A DNA stretch of 64,000 nucleotides from Brasenia schreberi. Lineage: Eukaryota; Streptophyta; Magnoliopsida; Nymphaeales; Cabombaceae. Numbering within the stretch: the first letter of the stretch is position 1; each line of letters begins with the position of its first letter. A program made the position numbers and the translations under genes. The stretch lies in the NCBI GenBank assembly GCA_036023115.1, contig JAYKKT010000056.1:1878001-1942000 (forward strand), in the 5' to 3' direction. Below are positions 25,102 to 38,590 of this stretch, one piece after another. A model generated the notes under the pieces. That model saw nothing but the letters and a program-made list of their open reading frames with translations. It ran no database searches and had not been told where the DNA came from.

Positions 25102-25415
25102 TGTGTGTGTGTGCGCGCAAGCGTGTGTCGCTGTGTAAAAAATAGAATCCATATCCATGCACACAAACTCACAGGTATATTCATGTGATGCTTCCTTTTC
25201 GAGATGATTGTATGGAAATGACAAAATGTTTATTCCTACAAAATGGTTTTCAAATCTTTTCCTTCCTTTTCTAACCTAAGCTGCAACCAAGGTCCAGTAT
25301 TCGCATCTTTCCTTCCCTTCTTTGTCGAAGAGTATTCACTCTCTGCTTCTCTATAAATCTACCTTCATTTACGTTGATTAATACACTAGCGTGAGCGTGT
25401 TGGTGAAAGAGAAAG
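24771..25415 (+). promoter_or_regulatory. Orphan DEFL promoter and leader, copy 2
   Basis: Repeats the sequence of 19,851-20,475 with a longer AT tract (25,057-25,098) and GT tract. The TATA box is at 25,352-25,358 and the ATG at 25,416. Like copy 1 it lacks the ~290-base segment found before the intact genes. Confidence 0.72.
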
Positions 25416-25562
25416 ATGAAGAATCTAGTAGACCTAGATCAATCATTTGAACCCATAGAAGATCTTCTTGAAACAATCGAAACCTTAAGTGGACATAAAA
25501 GGCCTAGGGCCACTCCTTATTACTTAAATGATTATCACACTTATCTTACAGAAAGTGTATAA
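25416..25562 (+). CDS. Chimeric ORF: DEFL start codons fused in frame to copia pol linker
   Basis: ATG AAG AAT CT of DEFL exon 1 joins copia DNA at about 25,426 (shared ATCT at the joint). The reading frame is the copia polyprotein frame, giving 48 residues that begin MKNLVDLDQSFEPIEDLLE and correspond to the integrase/reverse-transcriptase linker also seen at 14,730. It lacks a signal peptide and has no catalytic domain. An identical fusion is at 43,263. Expression from the upstream DEFL promoter is possible but unproven. Confidence 0.4.
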   Translation: MKNLVDLDQSFEPIEDLLETIETLSGHKRPRATPYYLNDYHTYLTESV

Positions 25563-27412
25563 TTCGGTGGATTTAGATGAGTTGACTAATAACTTGACTT
25601 ATCAACAAGCTATGAACTCATCAAAAGCAACAGATTGGGGGAAAGCCGTGGATGAGGAAATTAAATCTATTGAGAAAAACCAAGTCTGAGAATTAGCTGA
25701 TTTGCCAAAAGGAAGGAAAGTTATAGGCTGTAAATGAATTATAAAAAAGAAATACAAGGTCGATGGTTCAATCGATAAGTTTAAAGCGAGATTAGTTGTA
25801 AAAGGTTTTTCACAAAAAGATTGGATAAATTATGTTCAAACATATTCTCCAGTTGTGAAATTTGCATCCATAAGAATAATCCTGGCAATATCTGTATATT
25901 ATGATTTGGACTTACATCAGTTAGATGTAAAGACAGTTTTCTAAACGAAGATTTAGATGAAATCATATACATGCATCAGCCCGAAGGATTTATAGTTAAA
26001 GGCTAAGAAGATAAATTATATATGTTGAAAAAATTCCTATATGGCCTGAAACAGTCACCTCACCAATGGTATTTGACTTTTCAAAATGCCATTAGAGAAC
26101 TTAGATTTGTTGCTAATGAACTTTATCACTGTGTATATGTCTCGAACAGTGGGAGACACTTTGTCATCCTATTATTATATGTAGATGACATATTGCAAAC
26201 TGTGAATGACAATGAGATGATCGTGAAAACAAAGTCATGGTTAAACTCAAGGTTCGAAATCAAGGATATGGGGGAAGCATCCTATATCCTAGGTATAAAA
26301 ATCTCTTAAGATAGAGAATCTAAACTCTTATGCCTAAGTTAGGAGATATATATTGATTATATCCTCAAGAAGTTCAAAATGGGTGAATGCAAGTCCATTG
26401 TTACACCCATTGTAAAAGGAGTTATACTAAATAAGGTTGATTGTCTCGGTGAAGGAAACGATAAGCCTAACGTTCTTTATGCAAAAGTTGTGGGTACCTT
26501 GATGTATGCCATGTTGTATAGAAGACCTGATATTAGCTTTGTTGTTGATCTTGTGAGTAGATATTAAAGTAATACTTGATGGCAGCATTGGATAGGTGTG
26601 AAAAAGATTTTAAGATATCTGAAAGGAACAAGAGACTTGAAGCTGTATTTTCAAGTAGATGAACTGAAAGTGGTAGTATACTCATATGCTGACTTTGTTA
26701 GGAGCAAAGATGACAACAAATCTACCTCGGGACAAATATTCTTATTTGGAGGTGGTGTTGTTTCTTAGACATATAAGAAACATGGTTGTGTAGCATTGCA
26801 TACACAGAAAGTTGAGTATGTGGCTTGTTGTATGGCTGCATTGAGTGGTGTGTTGATAAGCCGCTTCATATGAGATTTTGAAGCAATAATAAAAGGACAT
26901 TACTAGGTAAACCCAGCAAAAGTGGAAGGAAAATCAGTATGTCAGTACACTTGGATCGAATAACCAAGTGGGAGATGTAAGGTTGTAGCCATTCTCGACA
27001 ACCCAACAAGGTAACGACTGGACTGACGATCCAACCGTTACTCGTGTTCACGGTTACAGAGAGAATGATTGTAACAGGCATAAAATCAAAACCATCGAAC
27101 CGTTATCGGATTACAAGGTAACTGTTCAGTTAAAGCGGCTCCTCAAGAGGAAAGCCCAGTGAGACAAATCGGGAAAGTCAGGAGTACGCGCTTTACACAA
27201 TCTATATACTGAAAACACAAGAAAAACACCAAAAAGACTTTCTAGGCAAAATTCTTTGTGTGGAAACCTCGAAACAAAAGGAAAACGAAACCACGTACCT
27301 TGATCTTCCACTGCAGGCGTACCTGAAAAGCCCTACGATAAACAAATCGGAGGTCGACGACAACAAACCCGAAGGTCGTTAGAAGCCGAACTTCGGCAAG
27401 AAGGCAAAGAGA
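25426..27412 (+). mobile_element. copia fragment (linker to truncated 3' LTR) in U1
   Basis: Corresponds to copia 14,730-17,020. Reverse transcriptase pieces are clear (FKARLVVKGFSQ near 25,775; LLLYVDDI near 26,170). RNase H lacks about 250 bases at 26,876-26,888. The LTR begins at 26,976 and is cut at about 27,412, where it joins gypsy 3'-end sequence (AGGGCCCTAGGTGGGTGC). Stops are frequent. Confidence 0.88.
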
Positions 27413-28634
<1,222 letters not shown>

Positions 28635-29294
28635 ATGAAGAATCTCCGTGATCTCGCTTTTCTTCTCCTCGTCGCCATCGTCCTCTCCTCAGGTAATATT
28701 CTGTCTCATAAAGTTTGGTCGAGGAGGACCTGAGCATTCCTTACACCAGACTATCGGCGTACCCATTTGGTTTGGCTGGTAGAAGAATCGAGCAATTTGT
28801 TTGTGTTCATCTTGACATAGTTACATGAGCGAACGTGTACAACTTACCTTCATTTTGAACTTCAAACTTTTATTAGGTTAATTTTCACAACATATTTGCA
28901 TGGTTATGTATAAGAAAAACCTTCTAGCTTAACTAGTTTGATGCATATAACTCTAATACTGAACAGGCCAAGAATTTCATCTTGGTGTGGCGTTTGGACC
29001 CAAGTATTTGAACCCAGTGAGTCGTGTTTATATATGTACTGGATCGATCTTGGTGTGATTCATTTTTGTTGGCGTGTTTATATGTACTCGATCCTTCCTG
29101 GTGTGATTCATTTTTGTTGATTTGCAGTCCTGCCCGCTACCCCATTGCCGCGTACGTGTGTTGATATTATGGACCCAAACAACTGCGATCTTGAAAGTTG
29201 CCGTGAGAAATGCTTCCAGAAATACGAAGGGAATGGCACCTGTGAGCAGAAACCTAGTGGAGGCGTCCGTTGTGCTTGCTATTACTACTGCTAA
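28635..29294 (+). CDS. Defensin-like secreted cysteine-rich peptide, gene A
   Basis: Two exons: 28,635-28,692 (19 codons plus one base) and 29,128-29,294, joined by a phase-1 intron of 435 bases (AG|GTAATA donor, TTTGCAG acceptor). Together they give 74 residues. Residues 1-19 are a signal peptide (MKNLR, then a Leu/Ala/Val core ending in SS). Eight cysteines follow at 30, 39, 44, 48, 58, 68, 70 and 74. The CxxxC (44, 48) and CxC (68, 70) pairs fit the cysteine-stabilised alpha-beta fold, and GNGTC is the gamma-core. One phase-1 intron just after the signal peptide is the usual layout of plant DEFL/LCR genes. Such peptides act outside the cell in defence or in reproductive signalling; which applies here cannot be told. 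A second copy with the same coding sequence is at 46,478. Confidence 0.85.
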
Positions 29295-30529
29295 ATGTGT
29301 ATGAGCACTGTGTTTGGAGGTTCTTACCAAGTCCTTTTGTTGCTCTACTGTGAGGCAATAAGTTTGGATTACAATCTATGAAGAAAGCAATTCCCTCCCC
29401 CCCCCCCCCCCCCTCTCTCTCTCTGTGCGTTGGGATGTGTGTGTGTGAGAGAGAGAGAGAGGTCAGATGGATAATACTCGCCACCCTACATGGGTATATT
29501 TAAGTTGAGACAAGAATTATGGTAGATCCAGTTTAGAAGATAATACTCGGTACCAACTTCTCAAACTTCGCTCAGTGCCAATCTATAGCTTCGTTTTGAG
29601 TTGAAAATCACAATATGTACGTGTAGAGGGGTGAACGAGAGCAAATCCTAGTGTATGGTACTGTTAGAACACTTGCCAAACAAATGCGAAATGTGATGTG
29701 AGGCCTTGGATGGCGAAAGCTTAGGATCTGCACTAGAGAAGACAAGGTCGATTCCTACTTACATGTGTAGAACATTTTTATTCTTTTCAGAATGCTGAGA
29801 CTATAAAGGTGCATACCAGAGGAATAACCAGGTGTTGAACTCCTGATCTCTTTTCTAAGGGCCAACCATGTGACCGCCTGTGCGCAACCTGCCTTTTGGT
29901 CACCTGTTTGTGGGTGCATCCTTGGTCATATATGGCTATTTTCCAATTTGTTAGGTTTTTGGGTTTTCAACTTGAATTGGATTTCACATTTGACCTCCTC
30001 GATATTTAGCGGTTGATAACCATCACTAATCCTGTGGCTTTCCATCAGCAGTACTCTGAATTAGGATTGACTAAACACAATCTTGTGCCCATTAGACGCT
30101 TGTATCCAACTAGATCCCTTACAACTCATGACAACTTTGACAATTGGCCTTAACTGAAAGATCTTTATCCATTGGACTGTGACTCCATGTACTCAAGTTT
30201 AGATGTGGCTGATTTTCACTCTTAATCTGAAATAGTTACACTAAATTGTGAAATTGTAAGCCACCATGAAGTACAGCGGCTGTGCTGGCACAGTGCCATT
30301 GATTCACTCATTTAGTTGCCTTGTTTGTTTTTAATTCACTAGGACCATGCTCCAACACCCTTGCACTTGTCAAGTTGGCGTCTCCTTGTTGGTTGAATAG
30401 GTAAATAATTGTCTTTGAAAAAGTTTTTAAGGGTTTTTCAAAAAGCACAAAAGATAATATTATTACACTTGTGTCTCTAAAATGTAATAGTCGAGCATGA
30501 ATAAACAACAATAATGAACAAGACCCAAT

Positions 30530-30614
<85 letters not shown>

Positions 30615-30673
30615 CGTGGGTGTGTGTGTCGGTGTGTGTGTGTGTATATGTATGTATATATATGTAGTATATG
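29295..30673. other. DEFL gene A 3' flank, non-coding with microsatellites
   Basis: No gene seen. It holds a poly-C run (29,397-29,413) followed by CT, a GA tract (29,449-29,461), and a composite (CT)n-(TA)n-(GT)n microsatellite at 30,533-30,660. Open frames over these tracts ([17 protein letters not shown]) are artefacts. The DEFL 3' UTR should occupy the first few hundred bases. Confidence 0.7.
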
Positions 30674-32042
30674 CAGTGGCGAACCCAGGATTTTTTCTGG
30701 GGTGAGGCACACTTGAATGAGTTCCTTATTTACTTATTAATATTGTTATTTTAAAATTATTGTTTAAAAGTTTTTCACGTACTTGATGAATTGATTTTGT
30801 AACATAATAGCACTATTTTAAATGTTATGACACTCCTGACACTTTTAAAGTTTGATGATAATATCAATAGCTTAAGCCTTAAGAGAAACATCAACATGAA
30901 ATGAAATAATAACAACTTTAACATGAAGTATAAAAATAATAGAGTTAACAATACACATAAACCTAAAACATTTATTATTTTATAACAACTTATTTAATTA
31001 CTTCTCAAATTAGTAACACAACCACTTTAACAATTTTCAAATTAATAACTATTAGCAGCTTTAAGAAATATCAAAGTAACGGAGCTAAGCTAACAATGCA
31101 CAGAAACCTTTTATGAAAAATGCATATCTTCCTTCTCATTGAAGTGCATTTCTCTTAAAGGGGAAAAATAAAAAATATAATACTTAATAATTTGAAGGTT
31201 ATGAATTAAAATGAGAAGTGAAAAAATTGAAAATGCAACATTTAAGAATTTGGATGTTATGAATTAAAATGAGAAGGTTCAAGGTAGCCTTTCAAACTGG
31301 CCCAGACATAACCAAGTCTATTGTTGCTGGATATATTTTCTTAGCAAGAACTTAATTTCGTTTAGGTTTATTCAATTTCCTTTCTTGTTTTAATAAGTCC
31401 CGTCTACCACTTTTGACATGATAGAAATGTTATCGTTAGTGCGTGATTCATTGAGACTATGTGTGGCAGTCATTCCTAACAGCACATGATCGAAATCTAA
31501 AAGCAAAAGTCAAGATGACAGGATCCCCCAACAAAAGCAAGAATATGATCTAATTAAGAAAAACAACTTGGAAATTTTACACTTTAATTCACACAATTAA
31601 TCCACCAACAATGGGATTCAAACGGCCAATCAAAGTTAACAAATTAGAGAGACGATAAACTTAGTAACTAAAAAGAAAAAGAATAATAATGGTTTTGGTA
31701 GAGCATCAACCACACAGCATGATATCGGCCCATCGTGCTGATTGCAGCCAAAGGTGAGATGTATTGCATAAATCTCCTCAAACGTGTTTGTAACCCCTAA
31801 CGTTTGCCGATTTTGGATCTTTATTGGATCAGAGTTTTATTTATAAAGACATATATGATAAAGTATTTAAAATTTCTACTTTAATGACTTAAATTCACAT
31901 ATTTGCATGATGCCACCCTTTGTTTTTCAAATTTTCAAGTGAGGCAAACTTTACCTTTTTCCAAAATTACAAAACACATTCAAAAATTTTCAAAATTCAG
32001 ATGGGGCACACAACTCACCTCGCCTTACCGTGGGTCAGCCCG
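30674..32042. mobile_element. Non-autonomous hAT-like element in U1
   Basis: Starts CAGTGGCGAACCCAGG and ends CAGCCCG, an imperfect inverse of the start; the U2 copy (48,595-49,965) ends better, in CAGCCCCTG. It lies in the GT/TA microsatellite and is flanked by AGTATATG and TGTATATG, a possible 8-base target duplication. No transposase is encoded. AT-rich interior. Confidence 0.65.
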
Positions 32043-32105
32043 TGTATATGTATATGTATGTGTATATATGAATGTATGTGCAGTATGAATAGAAAGAGAT
32101 ATGTG

Positions 32106-32195
32106 TACAACAACAACTAAACCTTTTCCCATACTAGACGGGGCCGGCTACATGAATTCTTTGTTTCCACATATCCCTATCGTGTGCCATGAGAA
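32106..32195 (-). mobile_element. 3' end fragment of an RTE LINE
   Basis: Reverse complement of the RTE 3' end at 12,048-12,134: AACAACAACTAAACCTTTTC, then CATACTAGACGGGGCCGGCT and CACATATCCCTATCGTGTGC. About 90 bases, a typical heavily 5'-truncated insertion. Confidence 0.85.
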
Positions 32196-32228
32196 CGAGA
32201 TATGTGTGTATATACATATATAGAGAGA

Positions 32229-32366
32229 GAGAGACAGAGGGCAGCTTTTCCTTAATAAGAAACCTCATCACAGCCACAATTCCAGCTATAAAAGCATTAC
32301 AATAAAAAATAATGAGACTTTTCTTTAATAAGAAGCTTATCGCAGCCACAATTTAGTATAAAGAGA

Positions 32367-32450
<84 letters not shown>

Positions 32451-32588
32451 CTTTTCTTTAATAAGAAAGCTCACCACAGCCACAATTCCAGTCATAAAGC
32501 ATTACGATACAAAATAATATGAGAGACTTTTCTTTAATAAGAAGCTTATCGCAGCCACTATTTAGTATAAAGAGATGTGTGTGTGTGT

Positions 32589-32645
<57 letters not shown>

Positions 32646-32790
32646 CTTTTCTTTAATAAGAAAGCTCATCACAGCCACAATTCCAGTCATAAAGCACTAA
32701 GATGCAAAATAATGTGTGAGAAACTTTTCTTTAACAAGAAGCTCATCGCAGCCACAATTTCAGTCACAAAGCATTAAGATACAAAACAAT
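32229..32790. repeat. Composite minisatellite with embedded TA/GA tracts
   Basis: Repeats of a ~90-base motif (CTTTTCTTTAATAAGAAGCT, then CGCAGCCACAATT and a variable tail) alternate in two versions to make a ~170-200-base unit, present about three times. Each unit ends GAGATGTGTGTGT, then (TA)n and (GA)n. Counterpart at 50,143-50,715 with different tract lengths. It lies 3' of the HUB2 fragment. Confidence 0.8.
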
Positions 32791-34784
32791 ATATACAGAC
32801 TCGGGTATATTTGCCACAATTTCAGAGATTTGGTTTGAACAGAAACGTGCACAAACTGCATCCATGTATTTCGGCTTGTTTTTCTTTGAGCTTTGTTGCT
32901 TTGCGTTGCATTTCCCAGTCTTTATACTCAAAAGCACCGAGACAGAAGTTAATACAAAGGACCCCAAGAGTTCTTTCCAACGGAATACAACTCAGTTATA
33001 AAATCTCAACTTTCCACATCAAAATATACAGATCAACTTGGTGGCAATCATAAAAGGATGGTTGCAAGATAAGTAATTGAACTAAGTTGGACGCTCAAAT
33101 GTGGACGGTTTTCACATCATTTTGGCCAAAAGGAGTGCCACATCCAGGGCATTTGCGATGGCGAATTTCCAAGTTCCTTTGAATGCATATACTGCAGAAG
33201 AGATGGTAGCACTTTGTAATCACAACCTGCAAGCGGTCACAATTCAGATCAGTTAAGTTTGGTCTCACAAAACGAAGGCACAGTAATTAAGCCTTGAACA
33301 CGTTTCATCTGAATGGACATAACAAGAACCAAGCAAAATTCAACATTGACCAAGTACCTCCTTGAGTCTGTCGTAGCAAACACTACACTTCAATACAGCT
33401 TTGTACTCCTTTATCTTATCTTGAAGTTTTTCTATTGCTACGTCACTGCTTTCGGAAGCCAACTGGTCAACCTTGGCCTTTAGTTCCTGAACTTGTTCTT
33501 CTCGCTTTCTGTTTCCCGATCTGTTTATCGCCAAAAGGGAATTGACAGAAAATGCTCATGCACAGGAAAGAAACAAAAAACAATAGAAAAGGAACTCTAA
33601 ATATATGCAAGCTTAACATTACAATCAACATGTGGATGCAGATAATCGAGATGTCAAGCTCTAGATATTTGTGGGGACTACGGATCATCAATCATTTGGC
33701 ATTTATCGCTATTGAAAATGACTACTGAAAATGCAACAAACCTTTCAATTTCCAACTCTTTTTGAAGCTCTTCTAACTTCCTCTTATTGTGCTCAATTTC
33801 CTTCTCCGAAGATTCAACAGCTGTTCTGAGCCATTTTAACTCCTTTTCAGCATCTGTCTGTTCAACTTTCACATTCTCCACGCTAATTGCAAGATGTCTA
33901 CTTTCTTGAGAAGCTTTAGCAGCTTGGGCCAGATAGGATTTAATCTGCATAAAGGAAAGAATAAATCACAACTCCATCACTTAAACTCAGGACACATACT
34001 AGAAAGTAAGAGTACCTGCTCTTCGCAACGGGCAATTTTCATCTTGAAAAAATCCAGTGATGCATTAGCTTGCTGCAGCTGTTTTGCTAAAGCCTGCTTT
34101 TCACCAAGAAGGCTGCTCTGAGCTTGTTTAATCTTCACGCTCTCCGAAACAAGCTGTCACAAGTGAAATTTACAGCAATGCAGGATAACAGACAAGGTTC
34201 AGGTAGATAAGTGGGAAAATGAGAAAAAGATTTCAAATGTAAAGGTTCAAGGTTCTCTACTTAAAGAGTGACTGGGAAGTCCTTCATAAATGCACAAAAT
34301 ATGAAACAAAGAGGCCTATAAGGGACCACTAAAGTGTCTAGATAACTGTTAAAGAAGCACATCTCCCGGCTTAATATAATAAACTTCAACATCAGTGACT
34401 AACAATATTTAGGTTACAAATGGAATAATATGAATGTTTTCAGTAAAGTGATAAAAAGAGTAAGATTGCTTTAGCAATAAAAGATGTTGCAGGTGAGGAA
34501 ACCAAGCAATCTATGGTGAACAATGTGTCAGATTCCCCAATACAAAATCACAAGTATCTAATGCATTGTGGTCCATATATATAACATATATCAGGAAACA
34601 GAAACTTCCTGTTTATTTCATAAACTTGTTGATTTGCAAGTTGAAATGTGGTAGTATGTATATGAAATTAAAAGAAATGGACCAAAAATTGATTCGATAA
34701 GGGGGTCCAGAGTTACTTTATAAAGGCACAACAACTTCACATTCTTCAAAGTAAAACCTACGCCACATGGATACTAGCGGCAAT

Positions 34785-35095
34785 AGGGCAAACTCAAAAG
34801 TCTCACATGCAGGGATACTGCAAGTAACACTACATAAGTGCAGGTGAGGCGAAAAGGCAACTTACGAAATCATGAGTGCAGGGGGATAATGCAAGATAGA
34901 TATCAGGAAGAGGGTCACTCTCTCTCATGTGATAACAAATGGGCAAACGCAAAAGTCTCATATGCAGGGATACTGCAAGTAATGCTACATAAGTGCAGGT
35001 GAGGCGAAAGGGCATCTTACAAAATCATGAGTGCAGATGGATAATGCAAGATAGATATCAGAAAGAGGGTCTCTCTCTCTCTCATGTGACAACAA
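34785..35095. repeat. ~154-base tandem repeat in a HUB2 intron (U1)
   Basis: Two copies of a unit including AAAGTCTCACATGCAGGGAT and CTACATAAGTGCAGGTGAGG (about 34,797 and 34,951). No coding function seen. In U2 the pair is itself duplicated. Confidence 0.75.
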
Positions 35096-35343
35096 ATGAC
35101 AGCTGTCATCCACCTCTATATCTCAAAACAGCAACAACTCTGGTGTCATCTAGCAACAAACTAGGAATGCCCTATCAGTTTACTTTCTTTCAGTTTCTTC
35201 CTCCATTATTCTTCTGCTTAGTCCTCATTGGTCATTCTGTGTGTTTTTCCTGTTCTTGTTGTTCTAGAAAAACGGAACGGACTCATGTACGTTGACGAGA
35301 GCCATTTTCTGGTTCAAAGTAGACCTGGATATGGTCAAGGCAT

Positions 35344-37337
35344 TGTTAAAAGAAATGTAACAGTGCATTCATGCACATGTTTATATTTGTATTTTGTTTC
35401 ATATTTCTTATTTTGATGTAATTAGGCCCACATTCCCAAGCTTTGCATCATCTCAAGTTCACCGGCAGGCTCCAACGGCGCTGCTCCTCCTGTTGTATTA
35501 GCTCCGGTGCCTTGCTCTCCTCGGCCTCCAGTGCCCATGCCTCGGGTTTCGCGCACACTGTTGTCATCGTCATCACCATGCTTCTCCGCTTCTTCGTTTG
35601 CTTACCTTCCCTCTCTTTCTTGCTCTTGTGTGCAATCTTCTACTCCCCTCTCAAGCCGAGACGAGAGAGGCAGCCAACAGGGTGGTGGCGACGTTGAGCG
35701 ACCACCACCATGGCCGATGAAGGCAGGTGAGAGAAAGAGAGACGTTTGGCTTTTCAGTGACAGAATGGTCGGGTCGGATTCGTGGGACTCCATCGCCCGA
35801 GATCCAAAAGATCCAAACCTGAACTCTGCCATTCAGAAAAGGCTCTGGCTTTTCTTTGGCATTCCAGCATAATCAGTTCAGATGTGTTCCTTCCAACTTA
35901 ATGTCGTTCATGATATTTATCAAATCAATTGGTTGGCCTCTCTTTATGAGGTTAGACCATCTTCATGTGATTAAAATCTTCATGTTGTGCCTATATGTCA
36001 CTTTTGTTGGGCATTTGTTTTAAGGTGTTTCAGTTGGGATTATGACATCATTTTGTTGTTGGCCATTGGTTTGAGATCAGTCAATGTTTCAAGATGCACT
36101 TAGTTATTCGATATCTTGTACTTGTGTGCAGCTTATCTTGATGACTTAGTTTTGATTAATATAGGTAATTATTTTTCAAAAAGACATGTATAACTTTTAT
36201 GCACCCAAGTGGTGTTTGAAAATAATACATAAAAAGGGTCTTACTTTGATTATTGACTACCCATTTGGTTCAGCTTTTTAGTGTATTTTGAAAGGGGTTA
36301 CTTTTTAAAAACGTGCATATCTTATTATCAATCTTTGAGGATATATAAAGAATTTTTGTCAAATATTGTTTTTTGTGAGACAAACTTTCTTTGTATTAAA
36401 TGTATGTATATATATATTGACAAATTTATTCAAATTGACTTTATAACATTGCTATAATTCACTTAATCGTTAATAACACATTTTTTTCATCTTATTGGAT
36501 TCTCTTATTATCCTTGGATTCATAGAATCACGCTTGAGGTTGTGAGTTATTTAAGAGCTTTGGTGTTTTGATTTGATTGTCGGGTTTGAGCTTAGCCTTA
36601 AAACTTATAAGATTCATACACCTTGACCTTTTATAATATCGCAAGCTTGTTGTGACTCATGAATTTATTTGTCATATTAGACAATCCTATTTAAGTGATC
36701 AATAGTTTTTATTAAGGAATTTTGTTTCTAATATTTTTAGCAAAATATTTCGACAACTTCTTTCACATCTTAGGTTCTTGCTTTATGTTTTCAAAATTAA
36801 GAACTTCTTAAGTTTCAAGTTCGTATTATTCTATTTATGGGATCTTAATACTTTCATTGAGGTTTTATTCTACAAGTTTTGTTGTAGGTATTAAAATAAA
36901 GATGTGAACCTAAGCAAAGAATTTGAGAGTTAAGACCGAATACAAAAGCTACAAGTCCTCTCAGTTTTAAAATTTTTAGTTAGCAAAAATTTTGAGTTTG
37001 AGGAGTGTTAAAAGAAATGTAACAGTGCATTCATGCACATGTTTGTATTTGTATTTTGTTTTATATTTCTTATTTTGATGTAATTAGGCTACATGCCGAA
37101 GTTTTGCAATTGGCTCTCAAGATCACGAGAAGGGAAATCTAGCCGTCAGAAGCCCTCCAACAACTAGATTTATAGCCGTTTGGAGGAAGCCCTGTTACAT
37201 ACCCTCTCCTATCAAATCTCTCTTTCTGCTGTAAATATTAAGCAAGCCTTATGTCTTGATTCTGTTAAGCCTCTCATAAATAAAGATTGACTCTGTCAAT
37301 CAGGTATGCGTAGCTGTTTATGTTTATTTTCCTTACA
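35344..37337 (+). mobile_element. Short LTR element (copia-like, non-autonomous) in HUB2 intron, U1
   Basis: Begins and restarts with TGTTAAAAGAAATGTAACAG (35,344 and 37,006), ends CCTTACA, and is flanked by the 5-base target duplication GGCAT (35,339-35,343; 37,338-37,342). A purine stretch GAGTTTGAGGAG precedes the 3' LTR (37,006-37,337), as in plant copia elements. The 5' LTR matches the 3' LTR for only about 130 bases and then diverges. It has no pol genes. It lies in the large HUB2 intron (34,154-37,769), antisense to the gene. Confidence 0.85.
35443..35872 (+). pseudogene. Possible captured gene fragment inside the short LTR element
   Basis: GC-rich sequence unlike the rest of the element. 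An open frame at 35,507-35,872 is rich in Ser, Pro and Arg and resembles no family I know. On the same strand ACCACCACCATGGCCGATGA at 35,701 is a strong plant start context, followed after MADEG codons by a good donor (GGCAG|GTGAGAG). This looks like the 5' UTR and first exon end of a host gene picked up by the element. Both U2 versions differ slightly. Confidence 0.35.
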
Positions 37338-38345
37338 GGCATCAGACTCGGCTGATCGTTGAAGAATCATGATGGTACGCCGTGCTTGTATCATTGCCTT
37401 TCAAGAATAACTGATTGTTCTAGCAAACTTGACATAATCCTTTATCAGAAAACAAGTGGCACTAAAACAATAATAGCTCTCTCTTTGTGCAACGGATATA
37501 CACATACATGCACAAGTAGATCCTCCCAATTTGGAAAAAACTTCCACTAAATGGGGAAATAGCAGTGGACTATACAACTGTTTTATCAGGTTCCCTGTCT
37601 TTAGTAACGTGATACACATGAGAAGATAACATCATACTGGTCCTGTTGGTTTTTGTATCTAGATCAACAGAAAATCCGGACATGTCTGGCAGTTCACAAC
37701 TCTCTAATCTTATACGCAGATAGTGCACACAAAATACTTCAAGAAAGTGGACAAAAATAATGCACCTACCTTAATATTGTAATCATCTCTTTCAGCCACC
37801 TGCTGCTGAAATCGATGGTTTTGTACTTGCATATCCTCATAAGCTTGACCGATAGTCTACAAAAGGACCAAAAAGAGATTGGTTGTTGGCAATTAACTTT
37901 GGACTAACTGAAAAAGAAATTAAGCTGGAAGAACCTCGATTTCAGAAATATAAGCTTCCACTTCTTCATCTTCATCTTTTACTTTTGTAGCTTCTTTAAC
38001 CTCAAAAATATCTCTACATAGAAAAATAGGGGAAAAACATTAATGTGAATGACCAAGGAAAATGCTAGTAATTTCTGCATTAAGAAATTATCTAAGGACA
38101 TGAGCAATTATAAGCTTGTTTTGGGCATACAAGACATCGTCGAACAATAGTTCTTCCTTAAATTAATCAAAACAATTTTAGTTTGACTCAATTCAGATCT
38201 AAGTCACCATATAACAATGAAGCTTTTTTTTGCTGACCAATATCTAAATGGCGTTCTTTTTCAGTTTTTTGCGAGATATTACCAACTATGTACAATACAT
38301 AATAAAAACATGTATATAGTTGTATCCCTTTAATCTTTAGGCTGA

Positions 38346-38570
38346 ATGTGGCTGGATGTGCGGGAAGGTATTACATTACAAATGGATGACGGACAGATAG
38401 TGAGGTTTTGGCAGGACTGCCAACTGGAGGATGTTGGACTACTAAAAATTTTGATACAGAACTCTGCTAAAATAGACGGTGAAGCCATAGTCGCAGACAT
38501 GGTTGATGCCCAGGGTCATTGGAATTGGCAGGCGTTGGAAGGCATCTTGACGCATTCAATGAACCTCAGA
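38346..38570 (+). pseudogene. L1-type LINE fragment at the end of U1
   Basis: Reads MWLDVREGITLQMDDGQ and RFWQDCQLED, a sequence type found between reverse transcriptase and the zinc-binding C-terminus of plant L1 ORF2. It stops at the duplication joint; the longer version is at 57,246-58,190. Confidence 0.7.
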
Positions 38571-38590
38571 AAGGCATTGGCAGGCGTTGG

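Larger units (their letters stand above)
33095..38013 (-). pseudogene. HUB2: HUB2/BRE1-like E3 ligase, 3' fragment in U1
   Basis: Six exons on the minus strand, in gene order: 38,013-37,935, 37,856-37,770, 34,153-34,016, 33,944-33,742, 33,520-33,358, 33,226-33,095. Junctions are GT-AG and phases fit, giving about 266 residues to the stop. Early exons read EAYISEIE then TIGQAYEDMQ, followed by long coiled coil. The last two exons make a C3HC4 RING: CSVC, KCYHLFC, ICIQRNLEIRHRKCPGCG. HUB1 and HUB2 together mono-ubiquitinate histone H2B; this RING resembles HUB2 more than HUB1. The normal protein is nearly 900 residues, so about 600 N-terminal residues are missing. U1 ends 560 bases upstream at the duplication joint, so this copy cannot have its own 5' exons nearby. 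Hence called a truncated copy. Confidence 0.85.

Noticed and set aside
28967..29016. A middle DEFL exon between good AG and GT signals
   Set aside because: Including it puts the cysteine-rich exon out of frame. Direct joining of 28,692 to 29,128 restores the frame and gives the usual two-exon DEFL layout.
29122..29304. 60-residue frame over the second DEFL exon
   Set aside because: Shifted by one base from the eight-cysteine frame; shadow of the real exon.
29800..29900. Possible tRNA-derived SINE (GAACTCCTGATCTC)
   Set aside because: No A box at the right distance, no cloverleaf and no second end found.
32229..32790. CRISPR-like alternation of repeats and spacers
   Set aside because: Units are long, degenerate and contain microsatellites; the genome is a plant's.
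35602..35832. Minus-strand frame with Ser/Pro-rich sequence
   Set aside because: Shadow of the GC-rich insert in the short LTR element; no start context or family match.
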